Source of the DNA: Acinetobacter corruptisaponis
GTDB taxonomy: Bacteria > Pseudomonadota > Gammaproteobacteria > Pseudomonadales > Moraxellaceae
Direction of reading: 5' to 3'
DNA length: 64,000 nt
NCBI RefSeq assembly: GCF_030053775.1
Contig: NZ_CP125669.1
Location: 2,351,962-2,415,961 of the forward strand
The notes under the pieces are model-generated. The model did not search any database and had not been told where the DNA came from. It saw only the letters and a program-made list of their open reading frames with translations. This document shows positions 38,644 to 47,354 of this stretch, piece by piece. The stretch's first letter is position 1; every line of letters starts with the position of its first letter. The position numbers and the translations under genes are program-made.

Positions 38644-39633
38644 CTATTTTAAAAGTAGTGGTATTTCAATAATGCCTAACTGTTGTTTTGTTGCATAAGA
38701 TAAATCCGAAATATTCTCATAAACCCAATCAATAAAATCAGAACCAACCATAACTCTAATGTTGTTTTGAGAAGCTAGATCCAATGATGAATCAGTCATA
38801 TCTGCTGTAGTTATAAACCACTTTTGGTATTCCATATCCTCAAAATCGTTGAAAGCCATCAATTGCTTAAGTCCGTGACTACCTGATATATTTGCATGGT
38901 GTTTAACTTGTATCAGTAAATTAGATTCCGAAAAACGGTCTATTCGACTTGCGATAATATCTATATCAGAGATATCAGAAGATTGATTTTTAGGTTGAAT
39001 AGTTGCTGTATAACCTTCAATAACAAGAAGCTCTTTAACCAGTTGTTCTAGTCCATTTCCACCAGCAGACAACCAAGTTGTTCCCGATGTTATAGAGTCA
39101 AGAAGATCTTTTTTAAATTTTTGCTCTGCTTCTGATATTTTCTCTAGCAGGTATGTTTCTTGTTTATATGCACCAGTAGATTTTATAGAATCAATGATTC
39201 TAGTAATTTCATCTTTAAAATCAGTCAGGTTTGTATTTGACTTTCTTACTTTTAGACGACTTTCAAAGCCTTGGGTGAGAGATTTTCTAGGTATTCGTAG
39301 AATATGCCCATTATTAGTTCTAAAGAAATTTACTGAAATAAGATTGCAGGCTTTAGCTTTGGCCAAGTTTTGATCAAAGGATTTTTTACCATTTACGATA
39401 CCAATGGCAATTGCTTTGGATAATGGTACGACAACAATATCTCCAGTAGTTAAGTTAAAAAATCTTTTTATACTATTGGAATGTCTACCAATACCATTGG
39501 GATATTCTTCATTTATTTTGGCAATTACATCAGTGGCATTTTCATGTTCTGAAAAATCTACTTTAGCCCAACCATATCCAATCTGATCTTTTTCTACTAC
39601 AGACATTGGACTTCTAATCATTATTGCTTTCAT
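38644..39633 (-). CDS. Mrr-like restriction endonuclease
   Basis: A 329-residue protein. The C-terminal third is an Mrr_cat PD-(D/E)XK nuclease: E196 in GGNGLEQL, D225 in SDIDII and Q242-V-K244 in LIQVKHH, followed by ISGSHGLKQL. The N-terminal 120 residues contain GDIVVVPLSKAIAIGIVNG, which looks like a small beta-rich domain often found before Mrr domains, perhaps a modified-base reader; this is inference. A helical linker lies between. No methyltransferase partner is adjacent on the same strand, fitting a type IV (modification-dependent) enzyme. Base composition is AT-rich compared with psd. Confidence 0.82.
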   Translation of the reverse strand: MKAIMIRSPMSVVEKDQIGYGWAKVDFSEHENATDVIAKINEEYPNGIGRHSNSIKRFFNLTTGDIVVVPLSKAIAIGIVNGKKSFDQNLAKAKACNLISVNFFRTNNGHILRIPRKSLTQGFESRLKVRKSNTNLTDFKDEITRIIDSIKSTGAYKQETYLLEKISEAEQKFKKDLLDSITSGTTWLSAGGNGLEQLVKELLVIEGYTATIQPKNQSSDISDIDIIASRIDRFSESNLLIQVKHHANISGSHGLKQLMAFNDFEDMEYQKWFITTADMTDSSLDLASQNNIRVMVGSDFIDWVYENISDLSYATKQQLGIIEIPLLLK

Positions 39634-39839
39634 TAATTTCCCCTTATTAAATCACGATTATGTAATTGACCGCTGTTAGAGTAAAGTATGAATTCATCTA
39701 GTACGTCAATTAATGTCGTTAGGTTTAACAAAGAATATTGGATGAGACAAACCCTGATTGGCTTTAGGAAGCTTTTGTTACTGAACGACAAGTTGAGACA
39801 TGGAAATTTGATCCATCATTAAAATTGAGTTTGTAACTT

Positions 39840-40259
39840 ATGATTAGATATGTAGCTATAGTGTTTTTATTCCTATCAGGTATAGGTGGATATACGATTG
39901 ATAAATTTGGCCAAGATTTATGTATTCATGAATATATTGCTATAGGGACTATTACCTATTTTAAAGAGCTAAATGGAGTCTCGGCGAATGACCCATCTAT
40001 GCTAGGGATGTGTGGTCTATTATCTATTATCTTTTCAGTGGTTTTAATTTTTATAAAAAACAAATGGTTATATTCTACCATTACATTGTTTTTATTATTT
40101 TTAGAACTGATCTTACTAAATATGATGGAAACAGTATCTTATAAGGAAATTGTTTATGATTCTATTACACAATGTTCTAATTATTCAGCATTAGGGTGGA
40201 TTGTTTTTCAAATCATCTTCTTGATTTTAAGCGGTTTTTATATTTTTAAAAATAGGTAA
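39840..40259 (+). CDS. Small orphan membrane protein
   Basis: A 139-residue AT-rich reading frame with about four hydrophobic helices (residues 2-18, 56-73, 79-96 and 116-135). It has an extracytoplasmic loop holding two cysteines (DLCIHEY and MLGMC). No family recognised. No clear ribosome binding site precedes the ATG. The 200 bases before it contain short broken frames and may be the remains of another gene. Its place in a nuclease island makes a defence or immunity role conceivable, but nothing in the sequence shows it. Confidence 0.6.
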   Translation: MIRYVAIVFLFLSGIGGYTIDKFGQDLCIHEYIAIGTITYFKELNGVSANDPSMLGMCGLLSIIFSVVLIFIKNKWLYSTITLFLLFLELILLNMMETVSYKEIVYDSITQCSNYSALGWIVFQIIFLILSGFYIFKNR

Positions 40260-40299
40260 GACCTCTTTTCAAATTAATTTTTATTTATAGAGGGTATTT

Positions 40300-40443
40300 A
40301 TGAGAAATTTTATTTATAAATTTTTTCTACCTACTAAACCCTGTACGCTTTTTCTTACACCAATTCCAGTCAATGGCGCATTTCCATACCCCAGAAAATT
40401 TCCTATTATGAACTCATCAGGAACAGGAAGTTCCAGAACATAA
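40300..40443 (+). CDS. Possible 47-residue small protein
   Basis: An ATG at 40300 with GAGGG seven bases upstream opens a 47-codon basic reading frame (starts MRNFIYKFF) ending in TAA. It resembles nothing I know, and the codon use is unconvincing. The rest of 40260-40638 has no gene; it holds the terminator at 40513-40544. Confidence 0.2.
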   Translation: MRNFIYKFFLPTKPCTLFLTPIPVNGAFPYPRKFPIMNSSGTGSSRT

Positions 40444-40512
40444 AACAAAAATGATAAGTTCAGGCATCAGGACGTGAGGTATGACAGGAGTTGCACCTAG
40501 TAACGAAATACG

Positions 40513-40544
40513 AAAAAAGCCCGACAGGATGTCGGGCTTTTTTT
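40513..40544 (+). terminator. Rho-independent terminator
   Basis: A perfect GCCCGACA/TGTCGGGC stem with a GGA loop, A run before and seven T after. It lies in a gene-poor stretch, 250 bases after the orphan membrane gene; it may belong to a gene that has since been lost. Confidence 0.88.
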
Positions 40545-40638
40545 ATTATGATTGCCTATAATTATTTTTCGATTTATTCGAGTCAACTTAACCAAACCCA
40601 GAGCTTAATGGGTTTAATTGATATAACAGATATGCTTA

Positions 40639-41208
40639 ATGATCAAAATAACACAAGAAATGCTGAGCGCAGCCCAGAATGAAGTTGCGAAAAGAAACAA
40701 CTATCTACATCCCCACTTTAATTTAGGGTATTTAAATGAAGATACTAGGCAAGTTATTGGTTTCTTGGGCGAATTTTCTTGCCAAGCCTATTTGGGCATA
40801 GATTGGCGTGCAAATATTCGGGACAACTACTTACGTCCCGACGATTATGATTTTATGCATAATGGTGGTCGGGTTGATGTAAAGACGGAGACCTTGCCAA
40901 GCATGCAATTGGTCAATGCCGTGACAACACGTCAGATACATGATGACAAGGCATACGGACGGCGGCTGATTGTCGCAGGGCAGTATCCTTTACTAGCGCA
41001 TTATGACATGGTCATGTTTGGCTGTTTCTTGCGTCCACAAAATAGCAACCAGTGGAATCCTGTAGGTCAGTATTGGTATCCGATTGGCATGATCGAAAGC
41101 CAGCATATTCTCCAGAACTATCAGCCCACTGAATACAAGCCATTTGGGGGATATTACCCTCAGGCATGTGCAAATATTAGAACTTCTGAGTTAAGGGATA
41201 TCGTATAG
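40639..41208 (+). CDS. PD-(D/E)XK nuclease-like protein
   Basis: A 189-residue soluble protein not assignable to a named family. The pattern E45 (GFLGEFSCQAYLG), D71 (DDYDF), then D80-V-K82-T-E84 (GGRVDVKTET) has the order and spacing of a PD-(D/E)XK nuclease core. The remainder has many aromatic residues (YWYPIGMIE, GGYYPQ). It lies beside a restriction-modification operon, convergent with the HNH gene (32-base gap). It could be a stand-alone nuclease of phage or defence origin. The start ATG at 40639 lacks a strong ribosome binding site. Confidence 0.55.
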   Translation: MIKITQEMLSAAQNEVAKRNNYLHPHFNLGYLNEDTRQVIGFLGEFSCQAYLGIDWRANIRDNYLRPDDYDFMHNGGRVDVKTETLPSMQLVNAVTTRQIHDDKAYGRRLIVAGQYPLLAHYDMVMFGCFLRPQNSNQWNPVGQYWYPIGMIESQHILQNYQPTEYKPFGGYYPQACANIRTSELRDIV

Positions 41209-41240
41209 ATATCCTCTTAAATTCTCAGCTTTTCTGTTTT

Positions 41241-42458
41241 TTATTGAAAGTAATGATCTATAACCGTTGCCATTGAAGCAAAATCAAGGTCTGGAATCTC
41301 ATGAATCTGTGGTTGATCTAAGCCCACAGCCAAAACTTCCCTGAATTGATTAAAATCATAAATTTGTGGAATCGTAGACTGACTTAAATTAATTTCAATA
41401 CTTTTCATTTTAGAGATGAGCAGTAGATATTGGTAGCCTTTATCAATTTCCTGTGTTTTACCGAGTGGATGCGCCCGATTTAAATGTTGGGATGGGGTTA
41501 AGGCGATGAGGTTCTCAACGGTTCCAGAAATAGAGGGATACATGGCTTCAGGAAAAATATGGTGAATATGGGTTGCCTCACAGTTTGCCAAATCGTCCCC
41601 ATGTTCTGAAATGCGATTTCGAAACTCGTCATTAAATGCTCTCAGTAACTTCTTGGCCTTGTTGGAATTATATTTCCAGAATTTTTCCAGCTTCAGTTTT
41701 TCAGGGACTGTGGGTTCATATTCATTTCGGGTGACATCTTTAGGTTTGTTGCTATATAAATCCCTAAAGTTTAAGCGGTTGTACATCAGTTGGTCATAGG
41801 TGATTTTTTGTGGGGAAAGGCGTCCACTTTCTGTACCGTAATTTTTTAGGGTAAAAGACAGGGGATTAAGCACCTTGGTAAAAATACGTCTACATTCAAT
41901 CTCAGTATTGATCGCTGTATGTTGAATCATAAACGATTCAAACTGATCTTTAAGCTGTGAAAAAGTGTTTGTATTTGGTGTACCGAAGAAGCTTTCAAAG
42001 TGGATATATATGCCACTGTCTTTCAGGACTTTTGTTATATAGTGGGTTAAAAAGTTGAGACAGTTTCTTTCCCGGCGGGCGATATATTCCAGTAACTCAA
42101 TATTCTGAACAGTATATAAATTCTGGTTTCCCTGTTTTTGTTTCAATAACAGTCCTGAGTAACTGAGAAGCTCCATAGGTTGCTGAAAGAATTTATCGTA
42201 TTCATTTTGTGCACTTGAACTGGTGACATCGGGTTTTGAGAAAATATCTGAAATTTCTTTGGCATATTCTGAATTCCAGATTTCCTTGGTTAGAAAAGTG
42301 GTTTTCTGGCTGGATTCAATATAGTTCAGAATACAGTCGGCAATAATACAAACTACATCTGGCGTACATTTCTGATCGATCCATCTGGCATTATTCGATA
42401 GCCTGATATCATAGTTAGACTGATTTAGAAACTGTTCCAGATGATTTTCGTTAAACAC
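41241..42458 (-). CDS. HNH-type restriction endonuclease
   Basis: A 405-residue protein with a C-terminal HNH (beta-beta-alpha-metal) site: the THIHHIFPE block (residues 296-304), Asn316 in TVENLIALTP and His325 in SQHLNRAHP. The first 290 residues probably hold the DNA-recognition part. I choose a GTG start at 42458 because it overlaps the methyltransferase stop (GTGTTTAA) and has AAGAGA before it; the ATG at 42500 would lie deep inside the upstream gene. Third gene of an operon with two methyltransferases, so it is the likely cleavage subunit of a type II system. Specificity is unknown. Confidence 0.82.
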   Translation of the reverse strand: MFNENHLEQFLNQSNYDIRLSNNARWIDQKCTPDVVCIIADCILNYIESSQKTTFLTKEIWNSEYAKEISDIFSKPDVTSSSAQNEYDKFFQQPMELLSYSGLLLKQKQGNQNLYTVQNIELLEYIARRERNCLNFLTHYITKVLKDSGIYIHFESFFGTPNTNTFSQLKDQFESFMIQHTAINTEIECRRIFTKVLNPLSFTLKNYGTESGRLSPQKITYDQLMYNRLNFRDLYSNKPKDVTRNEYEPTVPEKLKLEKFWKYNSNKAKKLLRAFNDEFRNRISEHGDDLANCEATHIHHIFPEAMYPSISGTVENLIALTPSQHLNRAHPLGKTQEIDKGYQYLLLISKMKSIEINLSQSTIPQIYDFNQFREVLAVGLDQPQIHEIPDLDFASMATVIDHYFQ

Positions 42459-43800
42459 GATGCTGTCTCTTACCAAAATAAAATATTGCAATATTATCAA
42501 TATTCAATGAACGGGTGCTATGATTTCTGGCAATACGGTAGAATGCTTCAAACTCAGCCGATGCAAAAAATAATAAATCTTCTTCAGAAATGCTGATGTC
42601 TGCCTTTAAATCGAAAATTGCAACAGAACCATTCACAATACAGTGTTTAGGTTTTTTCACCACCCTTGGATAATAGGTCATATTCGGACTCAGAAACACA
42701 TCATCCCGTTCTAAATATTGCCCAACGGCAAGCTTGGATAAATGTTCCCGATCAATAAATGCGTCATCCTCAATATGGTAAATGGCTTCCCCAGTTCTCG
42801 GAATATTTTTGGATTTAATCACCCAAATGTCGCCTGTGGATTTTAATATTTTGGAAGTAATCTGCCGATCCCGAAAGACAGTGAAAATACCAAACTGCAT
42901 TTTGGCAGCCAGTTTTTGAAAAGATTCATCAATATAGATTAGCCAGTTTGGAAACGTAGGCTGGGTAATGTCGGCCTGCTTCTGAAGAATATTGATTTTC
43001 TTTGGGATAGAAATCACTTGTGTAGAGGAATTTTCTGAAACTGCCTGAGTATCAATAAACAGGCAAATGGTTTCAATCAGTACACCTTTAAAACCTGTTT
43101 CTCCAAAATCAACAATTTTATTGATCGCTAGCTGTTTTACTTTCTCTCTGGAAACTGAGAAATCCATGTTATGTAGAAAATATTTAGGCAGAATTAAGGC
43201 GACATGCTGGGCTAGACTAATGGCCTTATCCAGAAAAAAAGCTGCACTATTGTCAGCAACAGGATTATTTAATTCTGTACGCAAGTTCTCTCTATACTTT
43301 CCCTTTATTTTTATAAAGGGAGGGTTGCCAACCACTAAATCGTAATGTTGATGAAATTGGTATTGCAGGAAATCATCATGAATATAGTTGATCTTGATAT
43401 TTTTTAATGCACCAAATGTTTTATCCATCAGAATCTCACAGATTTCCAATGAATGCTGGTTAATATCAAACGCATCAACCTCAATGGATTCAACCGTATC
43501 CTTATATTTGGCAATCACCTCGCGCAGGATATTTCCCACTCCTACAGAGGGTTCCAGTATTCGGATGGTTTTTTGATGAAATTCAGGCAGGTTCTGGCAG
43601 AGTGTGGATACCGTCATGGGGTCGGTATAATAGGCAGCGGTCGATTCCTGATGGCTGTTGGTGAGTTCCGCAATCCGTGACAGGTCATGGATAGATAAAG
43701 ACAGTGGATTGTTCAGGATAAAATTCCTGTTTTCCTCAAACACTTCTAAACGATGACTGCTGATCACCTGCTTGAGGTAGCTGTCCTTATTCTTCAACAT
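42451..43800 (-). CDS. N6-adenine DNA methyltransferase
   Basis: A 449-residue Eco57I/N6-methylase-type enzyme. Motif X-like AAYYTDP is at 55-61, the AdoMet motif I EPSVGVGN at 83-90, and the catalytic NPPF at 159-162. The C-terminal 200 residues, with SKNIPRTGEAIY and YYPRVVKKP, form the target recognition part. It overlaps the cytosine methyltransferase by 14 bases upstream and the HNH gene downstream, so the three are translationally coupled. It probably protects one strand of an asymmetric site. Confidence 0.88.
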   Translation of the reverse strand: MLKNKDSYLKQVISSHRLEVFEENRNFILNNPLSLSIHDLSRIAELTNSHQESTAAYYTDPMTVSTLCQNLPEFHQKTIRILEPSVGVGNILREVIAKYKDTVESIEVDAFDINQHSLEICEILMDKTFGALKNIKINYIHDDFLQYQFHQHYDLVVGNPPFIKIKGKYRENLRTELNNPVADNSAAFFLDKAISLAQHVALILPKYFLHNMDFSVSREKVKQLAINKIVDFGETGFKGVLIETICLFIDTQAVSENSSTQVISIPKKINILQKQADITQPTFPNWLIYIDESFQKLAAKMQFGIFTVFRDRQITSKILKSTGDIWVIKSKNIPRTGEAIYHIEDDAFIDREHLSKLAVGQYLERDDVFLSPNMTYYPRVVKKPKHCIVNGSVAIFDLKADISISEEDLLFFASAEFEAFYRIARNHSTRSLNIDNIAIFYFGKRQHRV

Positions 43801-44962
43801 TTGCTAAAGCCTCTTTAATGTTTTTAGCAATCTTTGAAAAGATAATGGTTGGAACAGCCTCTCCCAGACTTTGCCGAATGTTGACCTCATGCTTTTTCAG
43901 ATAAGCCTGTTTGTCAGTTAAACTTAATTGATTCAATACGGTCTCATCCTGCTGGCTCCATTTAAATCCAGCGGGGACATTCATAAAAATCATCAGCTCC
44001 CTGAGACTAAACACGCGGTCATCTTCTGGATGCACGGTATTCTGGCTGGCTAAAATATCGTTCCGTGTATGCACGCAGGGCGGGGTTTTATCCCAGAGTT
44101 GTCGGTTGTATTTATCCCCGTTTTTATTCACGTTGGGAACAATAACACCATCCTTGACCTGATGTGGACGTTTCAGTGGATCAGCATTGTCAAAGGCATT
44201 TTCCCCCTGTTTTAAGTCGCTAATCCATGCACGCATATGTGGTTTATATGCCTTAAAGTTATGATAAATGTCGTTCCTGGAAATTTCTCCCATGACACTT
44301 AGGCGGGGTAAGTCAAAGATCAGCTCTTTCATGCTCTTGGCGGATTCCTGAATGGGCCAAAGCTGAGACAGTGCGATATCTTGAGACAGGTCTTTCCTGA
44401 TCCCCAGCACCAGACAGCGCGAGCGGCTGGAATGTGCGCCATAATCCTTAAAGTTGAGAATCCTTGAATCAAAAACATAATCCGCAGCGAGTTCTTCATG
44501 AATTGCCTCGGAAATCTTGCGTTCCCGCCCTTCTTTACCACACTTGGTGTTCATAAATGCGGCCACATTTTCAAAGACAAAGATTTTCGGCTTGATCAAG
44601 GAAACCATGTGAATGGCTTCAAGTACCAGCGAGTTTCTGACAATTTCGTTCTCGGTCTTTTTATGGTTTGCCACTGACATGCCCTGACACGGCGGGGTGG
44701 CAATAACCACATCAATGTCCTTTAACGCATGGTCTTTTTTATATTGCTGTATATGATCCAGGGCATATTTCTGGATTTCAGGCAGGGTAATGTCACCACA
44801 CAGATAGCCTTGCGGGTTGCTGCATTTGGCATTGCATTTCTGAACATCCATGCGTCTTTCAATCAGCTCATTGGTGAGGACGCAGTCGAAATTCTGTTGT
44901 TTAAATCCATAGCATCCCACGCCAGCGCTACTGAACAGGGATACATAGGTATAAGGCTTCAT
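43787..44962 (-). CDS. C5-cytosine DNA methyltransferase
   Basis: A 391-residue Dcm-type enzyme. Motif I FSSAGVG is at 10-16, the catalytic PPCQG at 90-94 (Cys92), ENV at 131-133 and the motif VIII SSRSR at 178-182. The target recognition domain spans roughly 190-310, and the C-terminal motif X (QSLGEAVPTIIF) is intact. It is the first gene of the modification-restriction operon. About 78 bases separate it from the phoR stop, with no clear terminator seen. Confidence 0.92.
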   Translation of the reverse strand: MKPYTYVSLFSSAGVGCYGFKQQNFDCVLTNELIERRMDVQKCNAKCSNPQGYLCGDITLPEIQKYALDHIQQYKKDHALKDIDVVIATPPCQGMSVANHKKTENEIVRNSLVLEAIHMVSLIKPKIFVFENVAAFMNTKCGKEGRERKISEAIHEELAADYVFDSRILNFKDYGAHSSRSRCLVLGIRKDLSQDIALSQLWPIQESAKSMKELIFDLPRLSVMGEISRNDIYHNFKAYKPHMRAWISDLKQGENAFDNADPLKRPHQVKDGVIVPNVNKNGDKYNRQLWDKTPPCVHTRNDILASQNTVHPEDDRVFSLRELMIFMNVPAGFKWSQQDETVLNQLSLTDKQAYLKKHEVNIRQSLGEAVPTIIFSKIAKNIKEALANVEE

Positions 44963-45039
44963 CTTTGGTCTACAGCGAAAAATCTAGACAGGATAATAGC
45001 TAAATTTAAACGCAGAGGGAAGGGCAGATACCCTAAACT

Positions 45040-46398
45040 TTACAACATTCGGTACAGGCGTTCTTTCGGAAAAACCGCAGTAAAGGTTGAACCCTCGTTT
45101 TCTTTCGAGCTAATTTCCAGATGTGCGCCATGCTGCATCAGCACGTGCTTGACAATGGCGAGGCCCAGACCTGTTCCCCCTGTCTGGCGGCTACGTGCGC
45201 TGTCCACCCGATAGAAACGTTCGGTGAGGCGGGGCAGGTGTTTGGGGTTAATACCAATACCAGTGTCCTGGACTGTAAAGTAGGCGTGATCACCATCTTC
45301 ATGCCAGCCAATGGTGATAATGCCGCCTTTAGGGGTATATTTAATGGCATTGGTAATCAGGTTGCTGAACGCACTGGCAATTTCCATATCCGAACCAATC
45401 AGGTCACAGTGACTGTCAATATCCAGATTCAGGGTATGACCATAATCAAGGTTATAGGCACGGGCATCATCAAACAGCTGGTTCATCAGGTTGGGCATGT
45501 CAATGATCTGGTTTTTTGCCACTTTCTTGTTATTTTCCAGATTGGAAAGCAGCAGCAGGTCATTGACCAGGGCATTCATACGCTTGGTTTGTGACTGCAT
45601 TTGGGTAAAGGCACGTTTCCAGCGTGGGGTAATGTCATCCTGATCGGTAAAGGTTTCGATATAGCCACTGAGCACGGTCAATGGAGTCCGTAGTTCGTGT
45701 GAGATGTTATCGACAAAGTCCTTACGCATCTGCTCAAGGTTGTGCATGCGGGTAATGTCATAGGCGACCAGCAACCGACTTTCACCCCCAAAACGGGTCA
45801 GTTTCACCTGTACATAATGTTCTTCATCCATTTTGGCCTGTAGACGAATGCCATCGGGTGCCTGATCACTATGCTTGAAATAGTCAATAAAGTTGGGTTG
45901 GCGTAAAATCGCCAGCAAGTTACGTCCACGGTCCAATGGGCTAATCCCCAGTAATTTTTCCGCAGCGGGATTCCACCATTCAATTTGATGCTGGTCATCA
46001 ATCAAGACCACTGCCTCAGCCAACGCCACCAGAGAGGATTGTGCGCGGTCGATCAGTCCGACCATTTCTGCCTGAACAATACGTTCCTGACGCTGGGCAC
46101 GGTAGACATTGAACAGCAATGCACCCCAGATACCATTGAGGTTGGGTGGCACATCGTAGGGACGGTTGGAAATCCAGTCATTGACCAGATAAAGCGAGCG
46201 TAGCTGGAGGGCAAAAAAAACCACGAACGCGATAAAAACACAGCTCCAGAAGTATCCGACCCCGAATCCAATCAAGCTTGCAATCAATAAGAAAAACAGC
46301 AGCAGCCTTAAATCCTGTTTTGCAAACGTCCATAAACTGCTGTAGCGAAAACGCTGGTGTTCACGTGCCAGTTCAGGGACGGGATAGGGTTCATACAT
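45040..46398 (-). CDS. phoR: Phosphate regulon sensor histidine kinase PhoR
   Basis: A 452-residue inner-membrane kinase. Two membrane segments lie at residues 31-65, then a PAS domain (about 115-220), the phosphoacceptor His234 in NISHELRTPL, and an ATPase domain with N box SNLITNAIKYTP, DTGIGI and GGTGLGL. It phosphorylates PhoB when phosphate is scarce and is normally held off by the Pst transporter/PhoU. It lies eight bases after phoB. Confidence 0.96.
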   Translation of the reverse strand: MYEPYPVPELAREHQRFRYSSLWTFAKQDLRLLLFFLLIASLIGFGVGYFWSCVFIAFVVFFALQLRSLYLVNDWISNRPYDVPPNLNGIWGALLFNVYRAQRQERIVQAEMVGLIDRAQSSLVALAEAVVLIDDQHQIEWWNPAAEKLLGISPLDRGRNLLAILRQPNFIDYFKHSDQAPDGIRLQAKMDEEHYVQVKLTRFGGESRLLVAYDITRMHNLEQMRKDFVDNISHELRTPLTVLSGYIETFTDQDDITPRWKRAFTQMQSQTKRMNALVNDLLLLSNLENNKKVAKNQIIDMPNLMNQLFDDARAYNLDYGHTLNLDIDSHCDLIGSDMEIASAFSNLITNAIKYTPKGGIITIGWHEDGDHAYFTVQDTGIGINPKHLPRLTERFYRVDSARSRQTGGTGLGLAIVKHVLMQHGAHLEISSKENEGSTFTAVFPKERLYRML

Positions 46399-46406
46399 AA
46401 AGGATT

Positions 46407-47117
46407 TTAACCTGCTGCTAAATCAGCGCGTGTAGAGAAACGATAGCCTGTACCGCGTACCGTCTGTACAAAACGATCCACCCCAAATGGTTCCAGCACC
46501 TTGCGCAGGCGACGGATATGCACATCGATGGTACGGTCCTCAATATAGACATTACCACCCCAGACCTGATCCAGCAATTGGGCACGGGTATAGGCACGTT
46601 CAGGATGGGTCATAAAGAATGCCAGCAAGCGGTACTCAGTTGGCCCCATATCTAAAATACTGTTGCCAAAACTGACTCGCTGGCTGACAGGATCAAGCAT
46701 CAGGCCATTGGCATCAATCACCTTTTCACCGCTGAGCGCATTGGCACGGCGCAACACCGCCTTGATGCGTGACACCAGTTCACGGGTGGAGAATGGCTTG
46801 GTCATGTAGTCATCCGCACCTGCGTCGAGACCCTGTACCTTATGGTCTTCCTCACCACGGGCGGTGAGCATGATCACGGGAATTTCCGCCAGGTTCTCAT
46901 CGCGTTTCAGGCGGCGGCACAGATCCACACCACTGACTCCGCCTGGAAGCATCCAGTCCAGCAGAATAAGTGCGGGACGCTGATCAACGATGATCTGGTG
47001 CGCCTGTTTGGCATCTTCAGCCTGTAGACACTGGAAGCCCGCCATATCCAGAGAGGTATGGATCATTTCGCGGATTGGTAGCTCATCATCGACAATTAAA
47101 ATATAGTCATCTTTCAC
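46407..47117 (-). CDS. phoB: Phosphate regulon response regulator PhoB
   Basis: A 236-residue OmpR-type regulator. The receiver domain has acidic residues D10-D11, phosphoacceptor D54 (LLDWMLPGG) and K-P at the end (YMTKPF). The winged-helix domain has [14 protein letters not shown] and the [15 protein letters not shown] recognition helix. It activates phosphate-starvation genes. The upstream region carries several CTGTCAT-like half sites, consistent with autoregulation. Confidence 0.97.
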   Translation of the reverse strand: MKDDYILIVDDELPIREMIHTSLDMAGFQCLQAEDAKQAHQIIVDQRPALILLDWMLPGGVSGVDLCRRLKRDENLAEIPVIMLTARGEEDHKVQGLDAGADDYMTKPFSTRELVSRIKAVLRRANALSGEKVIDANGLMLDPVSQRVSFGNSILDMGPTEYRLLAFFMTHPERAYTRAQLLDQVWGGNVYIEDRTIDVHIRRLRKVLEPFGVDRFVQTVRGTGYRFSTRADLAAG

Positions 47118-47149
47118 AGCGCAATACCCTTAAATATGGTTTTTTAGTT

Positions 47150-47348
47150 ATGACAGGCTTATTACAAAGATTAATTATGACAATATCATTGCAAAAGAGC
47201 TGATAAAGTCGAATTTAGCAATAAATTGTGACAGTTGTGGGGCAGAGCAGTGACCAAATGATGACAGTTAAACGATCAATAAAGCCATGCAATTCATTTA
47301 TTTAACTCTACCTCAGTTTTAGGGTTGTATCTGTCATAAAACTGTAAA
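47150..47348. promoter_or_regulatory. Cluster of Pho-box-like sites upstream of phoB
   Basis: On the plus strand CTGTCATAAAACTGTAAA (47331-47348) fits the PhoB consensus of two 7-base repeats with a 4-base spacer. On the minus strand, pointing to phoB, there are CTGTCAT at 47150-47156, TTGTCAT at 47177-47183, CTGTCAC at 47228-47234 and CTGTCAT at 47261-47267 followed by a weaker repeat. The best box is about 215 bases from phoB in reverse orientation, so its target is not certain. Confidence 0.55.
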
Positions 47349-47354
47349 ACGATT

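Noticed and set aside
39634..39839. Possible gene remnant before the orphan membrane gene
   Set aside because: Short frames such as one ending in WKFDPSLKLSL are broken by stops and could not be matched to any family; it may be a relic but cannot be supported.
38592..45000. Integrated prophage or genomic island with att sites
   Set aside because: No integrase, phage structural gene, tRNA or flanking direct repeats were seen; the region looks like an insertion hotspot rather than a prophage.
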